Notes: generated from the sequence alone by a model not told the origin. A stretch of DNA of 64,000 nt from Favolaschia claudopus (GCA_037176885.1 JAWWNJ010000007.1:682001-746000); one strand, 5' to 3'. Shown: positions 33,650 through 44,392, counted from the stretch's first letter. Program-made: numbers and translations.

Positions 33650-36617
33650 CTTTACATAGTCTCCACTGATATCAGCGTCACCATCATTCCTCCCCTTCCT
33701 GCTCATTCTCCTGGTTAACGTTCCGCCTCCGTCGCGCCTACCTGCCTTACTGTACTCCGTCTCCCATTTCTTCTTTCCTCCACTCTCTTCCTCTATGCTC
33801 TCTTCTCCTACCCTCCCTTCCTCGTTCCCCATTCACCCGCGTTATGCATATTCGCGCGCCATCTACTATCGTATGTCACTGTTCTCTTCGTCGACATACC
33901 ATCTTCCATCATCAAGCCCTCAAGCTTTTGCCCCTCTATCCTTCAGGATCCTCGAGTCTTCTCCGTCCTCGTCCCTGCATATCTAACACGGTATCTTCTC
34001 ATTGCTGGTCTCGTCAAATGCAAGCACAAGCACAGGTCCCAATGGGCCGTCGGATATCCAAGCCCACCGTACCTCTATTGCACCTCCGCCTCCCCCGTCG
34101 CCCTCAAATCCTTCAAATACCTCCGCCGCCGCCGTCACCTACCTCCTCCCTACTTTCTTCTTGTGGCGGCCGACCACTGCCACGATCCCTCGCCTCTGCA
34201 CGTGGGTTGGTCCGCGGTATGCATTACTCTTCCTCTTTCTATTGTATGAAACCTATCGCTCATGGATGTGCGGTAAGCAGGCTACGATGTACCTGTACAG
34301 GGACATATTGCGCTTCAAGGCAAGACGCGACTCGATCGTGCAAGGCTCGGCGTAGTCTCAGCTTTCTTCCCAAGTTCCTTGATGTACTCTTTCGATTGAA
34401 GCCGGAGTTCTGGCTCTCGTTGTGGCTTTGTCAAGCGCCAGCGGTACCTCATCTTACTTCGTTGACCCAGTATTCTATCCGATCCCCTAATGGTGCCCGC
34501 TCACTGCGGGTTCCTACCATACTCGGCACATACCTATACGCCTACACGCTCTAGCTACTACCTCATCCCCTCCCCTTTCTGCCACTATGTTCTTGCTCAT
34601 CCTCGCCCTCCTCTCGCTCAAAGTACCCGTGTTGCTTACCCGACTCTCGTACCCGTACCGATCCTTTCTCCACTTTGCCCGTATATTCCTTTCTGTCCTT
34701 GCTGCTTGCTCGTACCTTCACGTCCTCCTCTGTACCCCTCTGTCCTGTCCTCCACCCCTCTCCATTACTCTCTCCATAGTATCACTTTCCGCTTTCTTGC
34801 ACATATCATACCTACCTACAAGGCCGACACTCCTCGCCTCAAGATCACCTTGTTCTCGCCACAACGCCGAGGGTGCGTAGTCGGGAAACCTGAGAGGTAT
34901 AACTAAATCACTTTCCAGATTCAGGCGCTCGTTCTTCCGCTGTCCTAGACGACGTGGCGATGACTATGGAACGTAGCTGTTGTCGATTCTTTGGACGGGG
35001 AGGCTCGGAGGTGTGCGATACGGGGGTGATCTGAAGAGAGTGGACAACAGTGTAACGGATTGTGGGAGGATGACGCTGGAGCGGAGCAACCGAAGATAGG
35101 CGGGAGGATCGATGTAGGCGCGGGTGGGTGAAGGCTGGCGGGGTGATAGCGCACTGCGGCCGGAATGCGTGGAAGGTCGACACCACTATCGACGGTGAGG
35201 GAGGCATGGTGTCGGCGGTTGCTTGGGTCCCAATTAATCCCTGACTCGGTGTTCCCGCTCTTGGAGACCAGCAGTACTCCCTCCGAGCAGTACCTCGGCG
35301 TCAGTTCTTGGGAACCTCGACGTCTCACATGGAAGGAGAGGGATCTGGATCTGCCGCCCGCGACTGTCGATGAGATAGGACTGCCTTCGCTGTTGGCATC
35401 GACATCATCTAGCCCAGTGATCCTGTGCTGGTCGGGGAACCGGAATGGCGGTGCATGAGCAGGTCGAGCCTTCGGAATCGATGGCGTCTGCATAGCGGGG
35501 TTGCGGGCCACAGCTGATCTGTACCATGGACGATGGGAACGTCATGCGAAATCTCCATTCCATGTCAACTGCAGCAAATGTACGCACCTCTCGCCAGCCG
35601 AGGGTTAAGTAAACTCTTGATCTCGCGCCTTCGCCCTCGTCCAGCTCACACTACTTCTCGCCCTGCGCGTCTTCTTCCCTTCATCTTTCCCTTGGACGGA
35701 TGCCGACCGTCCGACGTCGCCTCGAAACACGTTCCTCATCTCTCGTGCCTCGGCGTCGTTAGCTTGAAGCATAGGCAGGCTTCGTCTTCGACTGGAGCCG
35801 TGCGCCGATAACTTGGGATGGGGCCGCAGCGCGCGAGCGCCTTGAAAGGGCGAGGTGTAGGTCAAGGAACCTAATGGAGGAGCAAGACAAACGATGCACA
35901 CTGGCCGCAGGAGGATCAGCGTCGCATTCTCCGTCATCGAGTGTGATACGCACGTCGTTCACCACCCCGTGGCAAGGACGTGCATGGCAGTTTGCTGAAA
36001 GTCGTCTCGTCAGTCTCATCTACGCCTACCGATTTCAAGCCTTTGCGTCAAGATTTGGATGTGGTGAATGAATACTCTCAAGCTCCGGTGATCGCCAGCT
36101 CAAAAACTCTGGACAAACTCTTAGCTGTAGCTGGGATTGGTGGGACGAAAATACGTGAGCACCCGGAGATCGGAGGGATGGGACATCGCAGGCGCGGGCA
36201 GTGAAGGCTGACGGGAGTGACGACGGACCGCAAGCGGAGCGTTGGGGAATGCGTAGCGCCGGCGGTGGTGTGCGAATCGTCTTCACTAATTTCTGACTTG
36301 GTGCTCCTGCGCTTCCGAGAGTCTAGACCAGCAGTACCGCCGCCATTTCATTGACTTACTTTTGTCCCTTTGTCTGCCTCGCCCTATAGTACACACACAT
36401 ATGATAGTTCTTCTCCTTGCCGTTTCATGGCCCCTGGTGGTTCTGTGTCCTGTATTATCGTGCATTATATAAAGCGTTTGTGCCAAGTTTGTGCAGTGGC
36501 TGTGCATTCCCTTTTCTCTTTTTCTTCGACTTGCTCGTCGTCTGACAAGTAGTATCCCGGCTGAGGGTCATTGCAATTGTGCGTCCGTTTATTGCTTAGC
36601 TTACTGGCATTTCAACG
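33650..36617. repeat. Segmental duplication, copy 2 (pairs with 1-2523)
   Basis: Colinear with 1-2523 and leading directly into the intact F-box gene. It carries a segment near 35880-36265 that is absent from copy 1; part of that segment's right edge also occurs at 11545-11650. No gene is supported in it. Confidence 0.72.
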
Positions 36618-38330
36618 TTGGATAATAGCGCGAGATTTCGCAGTTCGACAGTCCCACGGATGCATCTCTTCGAATTTCTCGGAGGGCCTCCAATTCGCGA
36701 TCGTCTTCGACGTAACATTCTGCCTCTCGACATCGAAACAAAAGCAATTCGTCACTCTATTAATGAGGCTCAAGTGTGTCTTGCTGAGCTTCAAGATGGT
36801 CCTTGGCCCCTCGCTATCGAAGACTGCGTTACGCACATGGCGGAAATCGAGGACCTGTCGAATTACATCAACCTCTATTCCTCCCTCCTTGCCCCGATTC
36901 GTCGGCTTCCTGTCGAGATATTGCGCATCATTTTTCTCGATCCCGACATCCACAATTGCCGATACCCCACACCGGATCCGACATCCAGAACGCTACACCC
37001 CGTCGTGGCGAAATATAAGCCGAATGTGGTCGGCGCTGTAGGATATCACTGGCGCTCGGTGGTATGCGAGACCGCGACGCTCTGGTCGCACTTGATGGTG
37101 TATCTCAATCACGGCCGTCAGTATAGCACTCTTGACGTGTTGCGTATCGCTCTTGAGCGGTCTCAGAATGTGCCGCTCCATCTCCAGTTTCATATGGCTA
37201 CCACGACATCTCCGGAGTTGTGGTCCTCTCTCGATGACGATATCCTCGAAGGAATTCTAGCAAACCCCGAGCGATGGGTCGATATCGATTTGCCGCCGAA
37301 CATAGAACTGCTGCATCGCTTGTCGCTTGTGCAGGGACGACTACAAAGCCTTCATACGGTGACCTTCCGGGACGACGATTCCCCCGATTTCGTGCCACTG
37401 CCACCCCAGAGCACAGTTTTTTCGATTGCTCCTAACCTGCGAACGTTGCGGCTTATCCACATTTCCACTCCCATCTCCGCAATGCCTATTCTTCCTCTGC
37501 TACATCTGACCCACTTGTGCATTAACAAACGCCTATACGATCGGGACTTCTACCACTTCGTCGTGCAGGCTCAGAATGTCCGCGACTTGTCCTTTCGAAT
37601 TCGCGGGGGCAACGACAACTTTTTCGGGCCGTCATCGGTGCCTGTTGTCGTATGCAATTCACAGAAGATAACTGTGTATGGCCACTCCTCAGAAAACTTC
37701 CCGGAAGTGAAGGTCTTGAACGGTATCGTTGCTCCGAATCTGGAAGCGCTCTTCCTGGTTTACTGTAGATTCTGGAACAACCTTATTCTCCAGTCTTTCG
37801 TGGAACGCTCCAAATTCAACTTACGGGAGCTGCTGATTCAGAGCACCCCAGTTCGTTCTGCCGATCTGGTGGCGATCTTACGACTGCTGCCGACCGTAGA
37901 GACTCTGACGCTGGCAGATCTCATTCCAAACGCAGTTACGAATGTGCTGGCCCAATCTCTCACCATTGGCGCGGAATTTTCTGCGGATGAAGCAGTGCTT
38001 CCGAATTTGACCGCATTTTGTATTGACGGGGTTTATCTGGTTGAAGCAGGTCCACTGCTAGCAATGCTGCAGAGCCGGATGGCCCCTTCTAACTCGACTT
38101 CTCGACTGCGAGATCTCAACATCATCATGCGCAATCTTGTGGTTCCGGCTGCCCGCCTCGAGGAATTTTCGCCTGCTGCAAAAATGGCACTGGAATCCCT
38201 TCGCTTCGTCTGCATTGATGAAGCCCGCAGAAATGTCGTGATGGAATTTGGAGCAGCCTCACTCTGTGTTGGGCGGATACGCCTTCGACGCCCGGACATA
38301 ACCGATGTATTTGAGGGAGAGGTGGTTTGA
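36618..38330 (+). CDS. F-box-like protein (Agaricomycete type), intact copy
   Basis: A single-exon 570-aa protein. Residues 38-85 form a charged helical lead (IETKAIRHSINEAQ) ending in LSNYINLYSSLL. The F-box-like core follows near 92-110 (IRRLPVEILRIIFLD), then the VAxYxW-like WRSVVCETATLWSHL segment typical of fungal F-box proteins. About 350 residues of irregular leucine-rich-repeat-like strands and helices come next (LRTLRLIH, LEALFLVYC, LRELLIQ, VETLTLADL). Such proteins are expected to bind Skp1 in SCF ubiquitin ligases and present substrates through the C-terminal repeats; the substrate cannot be told. It is the intact partner of the pseudogene at 2411-5276. The start is the first ATG of the frame; the coding part may instead begin nearer MHLFEFLGG. 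Confidence 0.85.
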   Translation: MDNSARFRSSTVPRMHLFEFLGGPPIRDRLRRNILPLDIETKAIRHSINEAQVCLAELQDGPWPLAIEDCVTHMAEIEDLSNYINLYSSLLAPIRRLPVEILRIIFLDPDIHNCRYPTPDPTSRTLHPVVAKYKPNVVGAVGYHWRSVVCETATLWSHLMVYLNHGRQYSTLDVLRIALERSQNVPLHLQFHMATTTSPELWSSLDDDILEGILANPERWVDIDLPPNIELLHRLSLVQGRLQSLHTVTFRDDDSPDFVPLPPQSTVFSIAPNLRTLRLIHISTPISAMPILPLLHLTHLCINKRLYDRDFYHFVVQAQNVRDLSFRIRGGNDNFFGPSSVPVVVCNSQKITVYGHSSENFPEVKVLNGIVAPNLEALFLVYCRFWNNLILQSFVERSKFNLRELLIQSTPVRSADLVAILRLLPTVETLTLADLIPNAVTNVLAQSLTIGAEFSADEAVLPNLTAFCIDGVYLVEAGPLLAMLQSRMAPSNSTSRLRDLNIIMRNLVVPAARLEEFSPAAKMALESLRFVCIDEARRNVVMEFGAASLCVGRIRLRRPDITDVFEGEVV

Positions 38331-38463
38331 TTGTGTGGTACTGACAAATTGACAATATAGATCGGTATGTTTCGAGGCGGGGCGAGAACCATATATTTAA
38401 CGCTGACCCTGGACGCGTATGTTGCCAGTGTAGTCATCAATGTATTGCAGATCTACAAATGAA

Positions 38464-38490
38464 TGTTCTGGCTGTGCGCCGCGCTCAATA
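38464..38490 (-). ncRNA. tRNA-like unit, partial (5' part)
   Basis: Only the D-like arm (GCGCGGCGCAC) and the start of the central stem (AGCCAGAAC) remain. Confidence 0.5.
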
Positions 38491-38523
38491 TCTGTTTGAA
38501 TTCAATTCCTCAAGGCCAGGACT

Positions 38524-38560
38524 GGCAGGGAGTCGAACCCAAGATGCCAGTTTCGGTTTC
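38524..38560 (-). ncRNA. tRNA-like unit, partial (3' part)
   Basis: Only the 3' central-stem half (CTGGC), the B box GGTTCGACTCC and the T-like arm remain on the minus strand. The 5' half is not found upstream. Confidence 0.5.
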
Positions 38561-38705
38561 TCCAGGGCCGATAGAACCGCCTTTGACCATGGAAGGGAGC
38601 GAGCGAATAGGATTTGAATGTCGATGTTGTTAGTGCGGAGCTGCTGAAGCGATAGAAGACGGAAAAACAAAAGAAAAGAAAAAACCAAGCTCTAGGCAGT
38701 CCATT

Positions 38706-38807
38706 TCGGACGTGGGAGTCGAACCCAATTAAATTTAAAGTAGCCAGTATAAGAGTGTTTGAGGATGAAACACATGATACTGGTTGTGCACCGTGCACGA
38801 CGTCCGA
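38706..38807 (-). ncRNA. tRNA-like Pol III-type unit, cluster IV
   Basis: Acceptor TCGGACG/CGTCCGA and D-like arm GTGCACGGTGCAC, where the A-box-like TCGTGCACGG is clearest. The central stem extends to 7 bp (CCAGTAT/ATACTGG). The B box is GGTTCGACTCC. T runs lie 20-45 nt downstream. Confidence 0.72.
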
Positions 38808-39084
38808 TCTATTTTCTCTGTTTCGCGGTCTGTGCTAACGATTGAGCTCGAGGCCGGAAACTGGAGGCAAGAGGATCCCAAAAGAGGAGAAGCTTGAGTA
38901 ACGCATGTGGGGATGGAACGTGCCATTTGATAAAGTGACTTGAAAAGTTGAAGGTCAACAGTGATTTTTTCAACTTGGTCGAGGGAGTTAATGGAGGGGA
39001 GAATTGGGGTTGAATTTGATCGTCGCCGGGTAATTCTTGGAGAGATCGACAGCGGCGCGAAAAAGGTAGTGAACGCACCTTTAG

Positions 39085-39186
39085 TTCGGACGGGGGAGTT
39101 GAACCGATGTGTTGCCAATGTAGGTTTCAATGCCCTGTATTCTTGCAAGATGTTCTAGCTGTGCGCCGCGCACGCCGACGTCCGAA
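39085..39186 (-). ncRNA. tRNA-like Pol III-type unit, cluster IV
   Basis: 8-bp acceptor TTCGGACG/CGTCCGAA with outer pair T-A. The D-like arm has a short insertion before it, the B box is GGTTCAACTCC and the central stem is weak. A T5 run lies at 39060-39064. Confidence 0.65.
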
Positions 39187-39358
39187 TGGCTGTATTCTGT
39201 TTTTCGAGTCGGGGTATGAATGGAGGTTAAGATAGGTAGGAGAGGAAAAGGTGGGTTGAATTCCAGATTGAGCTAGAAGGAGTTGGCGAAGGAAGGAGCG
39301 AATGAGATTGATTAACGGCGGGTAGTCGTTGCTTAAGGAAGGGTTGACAGCGCAGCAG

Positions 39359-39367
39359 AAAAAAAAA
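39359..39367 (-). terminator. Oligo-T run after the tRNA-like unit at 39387
   Basis: Nine T on the minus strand, 19 nt past the 3' acceptor strand; matches a Pol III terminator. Confidence 0.6.
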
Positions 39368-39386
39368 GTCGGTCGTCCAGAATGAG

Positions 39387-39477
39387 CTCGGACGAGGGAG
39401 TCGAACCCATGTTGCCATTGTACCTCAGAACGACGAGGCACAGATGCTCTGGCCGTGCGCCGCGCATGACGTCCGAG
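39387..39477 (-). ncRNA. tRNA-like Pol III-type unit, cluster IV
   Basis: 8-bp acceptor CTCGGACG/CGTCCGAG with outer pair C-G, compensatory to the T-A pair in the unit at 39085. The central stem is GGCCAG with ATGGC (one mismatch), the B box GGTTCGACTCC is intact and a T9 run lies 19 nt downstream. Confidence 0.75.
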
Positions 39478-39678
39478 TGATTTTTGGTTTGCTTTGCGGA
39501 GTGGGAGGTAAGATTCTATGCCAAGGATGGTTTGGGTTTCGAAAACTTTCGGAGGGAAATAGATAGATTGAGGAGTAATTTCAGGTATTTAGAACCTTCA
39601 ACCCAGTCAGACGCATGGTGCTTGCTGAGGGAATTGAGGGGCCAAGGCGCAGCAAAAAGATCGCAGTTTCCACAGAAC

Positions 39679-39769
39679 CTCGAACGTGGGAGTCGAACCC
39701 CAGTTGTCAGCGTACGGTTCAGAACACAAGCTAAGATTCTCTGGCAGTGCGCCGCGCACGACGTCCGAG
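39679..39769 (-). ncRNA. tRNA-like Pol III-type unit, cluster IV
   Basis: 8-bp acceptor CTCGGACG/CGTTCGAG, with one G-T wobble and outer pair C-G. D-like arm GTGCGCGGCGCAC and B box GGTTCGACTCC. A T5 run lies at 39654-39658. Confidence 0.72.
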
Positions 39770-39973
39770 TGATTTGAGGTGCTTTGCAGAGTGGGAGTGA
39801 GGATGTCGAGGATAAGTTTGGGTTCGGAGGGTAGAGAAAATATATTATTGAAGAACGAAGAGGAAAAACCTCTTGTTGGGAATAACTTAAGTCAGACACC
39901 TCGGGGAGTAGGAAATTCAATGCGTACTGGCGGCACGAGAAAAAGGGGGAAAATTCGACAAGCGGCGACGAAA

Positions 39974-40069
39974 TCCGGACGAGGGAGTCGAACCCCGATT
40001 GCCATGGCCAGTCTGAATAGACGAGGTCATGCAAGATGTTCTGGCTGTGCGCCGCGCACGACGTCCGAA
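39974..40069 (-). ncRNA. tRNA-like Pol III-type unit, cluster IV
   Basis: 8-bp acceptor TTCGGACG/CGTCCGGA, with one T-G wobble and outer pair T-A. Central stem AGCCAG/CTGGCC and B box GGTTCGACTCC. A T5 run lies at about 39940. Confidence 0.72.
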
Positions 40070-40230
40070 TGGTTATGGTTGTATATGTTTTGCAAGCCTC
40101 GATGGAGCTTGAGGATGTTCGGAGAAGATATGGGGGACTGAACATGAGGTTGAGTGAGAAGGATCCTTCGAAGGAGCGAATGAGATTGATTGGCGGGGCG
40201 TCGTCGGTACTGAAGAAATTGACAGCGCAG

Positions 40231-40238
40231 AAAAAAAA
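40231..40238 (-). terminator. Oligo-T run after the tRNA-like unit at 40254
   Basis: Eight T on the minus strand, 15 nt past the 3' acceptor strand. Confidence 0.6.
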
Positions 40239-40253
40239 CTCTCGAGGATAAGA

Positions 40254-40344
40254 TCGGACGAGGGAGTCGAACCCCATTTGCCAGCGTAAGTTCGAAGAAG
40301 TGATGCAGACAGTGCTCTGGCAGTGCGCCTTGCACGACGTCCGA
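40254..40344 (-). ncRNA. tRNA-like Pol III-type unit, cluster IV
   Basis: Acceptor TCGGACG/CGTCCGA, D-like arm GTGCAAGGCGCAC with a one-base change in the stem, central stem TGCCAG/CTGGCA and B box GGTTCGACTCC. Confidence 0.72.
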
Positions 40345-40506
40345 GTGATTTGAGTTGATGTGCGGCTCAGGCCGAGGATGGTTTGGGTTCGGGTTTTCAA
40401 ATGCGGAGGAGAAACATTGAAGAACGAAGAGCATACGAGTGAAAAGAAACGACAGTCATTGTCAATGGGAATTCAGTCGGACGCTGCGAATTGAGGGCAC
40501 GGCACG

Positions 40507-40523
40507 AAAAAAAAAAAAAAAAA
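40507..40523 (-). terminator. Oligo-T run after the tRNA-like unit at 40541
   Basis: Seventeen T on the minus strand, 17 nt past the 3' acceptor strand; the longest such run in the array. Confidence 0.6.
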
Positions 40524-40540
40524 GCAGTTTGATGGACGAG

Positions 40541-40634
40541 CTCGGACGGGGGAGTCGAACCCAAGGTTGCCAGCGTACTTCAGAACGATCAAGTCCGGAT
40601 GCCCTCTGGCAGTGCGCCGCGCACAACGTCCGAG
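40541..40634 (-). ncRNA. tRNA-like Pol III-type unit, cluster IV (best example)
   Basis: 8-bp acceptor CTCGGACG/CGTCCGAG fully paired. D-like arm GTGCGCGGCGCAC, central stem TGCCAG/CTGGCA enclosing about 31 nt, and B box GGTTCGACTCC. A T17 terminator-like run follows. There is no T33-anticodon pattern after the 5' stem half. Confidence 0.75.
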
Positions 40635-40893
40635 TGATTTGAGTTAGATCACTTGCGGATTGTGAGGTGAGGATGTCGAGGATGGGTAGAGTTTGAATTG
40701 AATGCCGAGGACAATTGAAAGAACCAAGGTTGGGTTCTGATTTTCGAATGCCGCAGAGCAGAAATTGAAAGAACCAAGATTCAAATAGGTTGTTTAAATT
40801 GAAATCGGAGTCAGATGCTGAGCAGGAAAAGGCGTGGTCGTTGCTGAGGGAATTCTGGGCGCAACCAAAAAGAAATCAGCCTACGATACAAGC

Positions 40894-40982
40894 TCGGACG
40901 TGGGAGTCGAACCCAAGCTACCAATGTAAGAAGAATGATCATGATGATAATGCTCTGGCAGTGCGCCGCGCACGACGTCCGA
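40894..40982 (-). ncRNA. tRNA-like Pol III-type unit, cluster IV
   Basis: Acceptor TCGGACG/CGTCCGA, D-like arm GTGCGCGGCGCAC and B box GGTTCGACTCC. The central stem is TGCCAG with TTGGTA (one mismatch and one wobble). A T5 run lies 22 nt downstream. Confidence 0.7.
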
Positions 40983-40984
40983 TT

Positions 40985-43900
40985 GATTTGAGATATTCTG
41001 GAATTGAGGATGGGTACGAGAGTTTGCTTGGCCCTGACTCGGATGGCAGCGAAAGAAGCGGTTGGCACAAGCCTGAGGTTGGCACGACAGGAAAGAGACG
41101 ATTTTTGTGGATCTGTGGGCACGAGGAATCCAGAATCTGCGGGTGAGGTGGCGGTCAGGATAGACTCTAGCTCTGAGGTGGGATACTTGGGCGTTGGTGG
41201 GCACTTGGTGGGCACTGGGCGAGAGCACATCGTGGTAGCGGATCAACGGAACCCAGTCTGACAGGTTTATTCCCGCGCCCTCTCCTCTTTTCTCGTCGTC
41301 GTCGCGGTCGCCACCGCCGCTGTTTACCGCTCTTCACTGTACGAACACCGTTGCCGCCAACTCAACGACCAGTGAAGCTGGATTGTCCCTCGTCGTCTCA
41401 CTCTCTTTTGACACCCCACTGCCGCCAAGCTCCACTCGTTCATTCAGAACGCCACCGTCCATGTCGAGCTCCTCCTCCTCTGAATGCCTACGCCTTGAAT
41501 TATGATCCACCACATCCAAGACTCGTTCAAATTCTCAACGCAATGGCGCCATCGCGATCTGCGCACCGCTCTCAATATTGATGTTAGCTAGCCACTTTCT
41601 CCGCCACCATTTTCTTCGATCCGCCTAGCCTTCTCGTCCTCCCCTACTTACACGCATCCGACTGTCGAGTCCCGTACCCTGCCTTCACTACCGCCCTTTC
41701 CACACTCTCCTCGCACCTACTTATCTGCTCGGATAGTTCTTTCTGCCATCATTCCTCTATTCGCAACGCCTCATGTCCCCTCTCGCCGCTCCCGCCATCT
41801 ACCTCACCTCGCTCATCCACTCACTCACCTACATCTACCTATCCTACGCCGTTTCTCCTCTCGTCTACTTCCCCATCCTTCTCTGCTTTCACTCGCCCTA
41901 CCTTCTGCCTCTCCCTTCTTCCGTTCCCTCCCTCCACTTCGTTCATGCGCAAATCGCGTTCTTTCCAAGTCACGACTGTTTCTTCGTCTATATACTCCAG
42001 CTTTGCTCCACCCCAGTCCTCTGTTCTTCCCGGACGTCCACGACCCATAAATGTAAACGTCGTTAACCGTCGTCGACTCACCCTCGCCGTCTTTCGAAGA
42101 TGTCCGCCGCATGCACTCTACCTACGCCACCTCGGCCCGCCACATCGCGCCACAAACATCCTCCGAGCATGACATGTCAATCCTGGTGTGTTTGCCGTGT
42201 TTTCACTCCTTGGAAACGCATTCCTCATGTCATTTCCGTTACTCAGGATACGATCTTCCCCGCCACCGCCACCTCCAATATCCTACTCCCCCGCCGTTCT
42301 TGCTTGCTCCCTGCCTCTCGGTTTCTCCGCACCCTTTGCTCCTCGCTCGCCCGCCCGCCTCTCACTCTCCCTTCTCTTCCTTGCACACCCCTCGCTCTTC
42401 CTTCGCTCTCTTTCCTCTCATCCCCATGTCCTGTCATCCTCATGCTTCTCCCCGTCCCCTCCCCATTCCACTACAATCTCCACCCTTCCACCTTCCAACC
42501 AGCTCGCCGCCCACCTTCCCCCCCACTCCGTCCGTCCCCAGTACAGTCGCCGTCACAGTCATCGGTATCAATCTCCGTCAAGCGCGTAAGCTAGTCCGCT
42601 CGTCGTCATCGTCTCGGGCTTTCCATCCGACACGTGTACACGTCGCACGCTCCGTCCCATCCCGACTTGTCGCCCTTATCCTCCCCGTGCTCGTCGCTCG
42701 TCTGGCGACTGCCCCGTGCAGGCCCAGCGGTGTCGGCTCGTTTTGTCTTCTTCGAATTCACGACGCACGTCTGCAACCAGGCTCTCTCGCTGAAATGAAA
42801 ATGCTTCAAGCCCGATTCAATACCCCTCCCCGATACCTCTACATACTTTACTCTACTTGCCTCGCCTACTTACATGCACACACATTCGACACGTACGGTG
42901 ACGAGTTAAGCGTCGGACGCTATCAGTATACTATAATCATATACCTACCCTCCCTGCTCTACTTAGATACACCTATCTATACATCCTCCCTCATCGCTCC
43001 TGTGTATTACCCTTCCTTCATTCCTTGTCCCTTGATTCGTGCTTTCCCGCCTTCGCACTCTACCCTTCCCTTCCCTTTCCTTGTCAAGCCCCTTGCCCTT
43101 CTGCTTGGCAGTGCTTCCTGCCTTTCCGCTTGCTCGGCCTTTCCTTCCCCTGTCCTCTCATCCCAGGATTATCGCCTCCATCTCCGTCTTCCCATGATCG
43201 CCACGGCCACCACCACTCCTCCTCGCCACCCACCTCCATCCCGTCTATCCCCAGCACGGCATCGTCGTTGTCATCGGTATCTCCCTCGAGCGCGCAAGCT
43301 AGCGCCCTTCGTCGTCATCGTCTCCATTCCATATCTTTCATCCGACATGTGTACACGCCACACGCCCCCTCCCAACTCGTCGCTCACGGCTGTTCTCCTC
43401 CCCGTGCTCGTCGCTCTTCTGGCGAATCACCCATGCAAGCCCAGCAGCGTCGGCTTTGACCGGCGAGTGAGGATAACGGCTGGGTCGGTGATGACCGCGT
43501 CGGCGACTTCGTTCCATGGGGAAGCGCATGCGTCGTTGTGGGTGACGGCCGCTGAAGAGACAAGAACCTACAGTCTTCGGGACCCAGTTGCGGGAACGCC
43601 ATGCGCTTGCGAAGCTTGAGGGTTGAAGGTGGCGGGGAGGAGGGCCGGGGAGGATGTACATACGGGAGCCTGTCCTCACGCTTGCTCCCTTTTCCTGCTC
43701 CGTGCTCCTCTTTCCTCGGCTTCTGATCGATGTGCTTCCCAGGCTCGCTTTCGCGCGCCGATGTCTCGATTCTCGATTATAATGAAATCCTTTATCGGAC
43801 TCCTCGCCGCGTTCTTGCTTGCTTGTCGCGTTCATGGCAAAGGTTATCTCCCAACTGATTGCTCCAAGACTCCTCTGGCGTAAACTGCCTGTAGGAAAAC

Positions 43901-44170
43901 TCTGGGCGATCTGTGGTCGATAGCGTCATCATTTCTCTTGCTCTTGGAAACTTTGGATGCGGACACCACGAGAGTTCATGAGCGTGATCGCCGCGATAAT
44001 GCTCATACTTTCTATCCTCATTCAAGCTACGAAACCTTTGAATCCCTTCATTGCGGAGTAGTTGATTGATGGCAAGTGATCATAAGTCCTCCCACGTTTC
44101 CGTGTATAGTTCGCTGCGTTACGGCGTACCTATCGCTGGCCATTTCAAGCTTTTCTTTTAAAGTCTATGA
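40985..44170. repeat. Segmental duplication, copy 2 (pairs with 20560-24480)
   Basis: Colinear with 20560-24480. The 42111-43619 plus-strand frame (502 codons) is pyrimidine-driven low complexity and has different indels from its counterpart at 22176, so I do not treat it as a gene. The 42595-43000 and 43290-43470 parts are related to each other. Confidence 0.7.
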
Positions 44171-44309
44171 GCAGTCGAATCCCCCGGGTGCGCCGTATAG
44201 ATTTGTTCTGTCTGCTTATTCACGCCGGCCGGAACTGTGAAAACATCTTTCTCATAGAGGTACGATTGAAGGCAAGATTAATTGCTGATGGTAGTTTGAA
44301 GTGCAAAGC

Positions 44310-44392
44310 TCGGACAGTGGAGTTGAATCCAATCGAAGAGACAGGATATGCGGCGAGCCGCGCAGGATATATTCTGGCTGTACGACCGCCAA
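44310..44392 (-). ncRNA. tRNA-like unit, isolated and degenerate
   Basis: Recognisable by the T-like arm (GATTCAACTCC), a GTCCGAGC end and the central AGCCAGAATAT. The 5' acceptor strand and D-like arm are mostly lost. It lies 3.3 kb from cluster IV. Confidence 0.5.

Noticed and set aside
8852..40982. The tRNA-like units as ordinary tRNA genes
   Set aside because: No 7-nt anticodon loop with T33, the T-stem pairs at only three or four positions, and the central loop is 25-40 nt and variable. I therefore call them tRNA-like only.
38464..40982. The repeat array as a CRISPR
   Set aside because: A unit of about 290 bp that is conserved throughout, with RNA folds and oligo-T runs, in a eukaryotic context; no short repeat-spacer pattern.
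42111..43619. 502-codon plus-strand frame
   Set aside because: Same reason as its duplicate near 22.2-23.3 kb; long only because the strand lacks purines.
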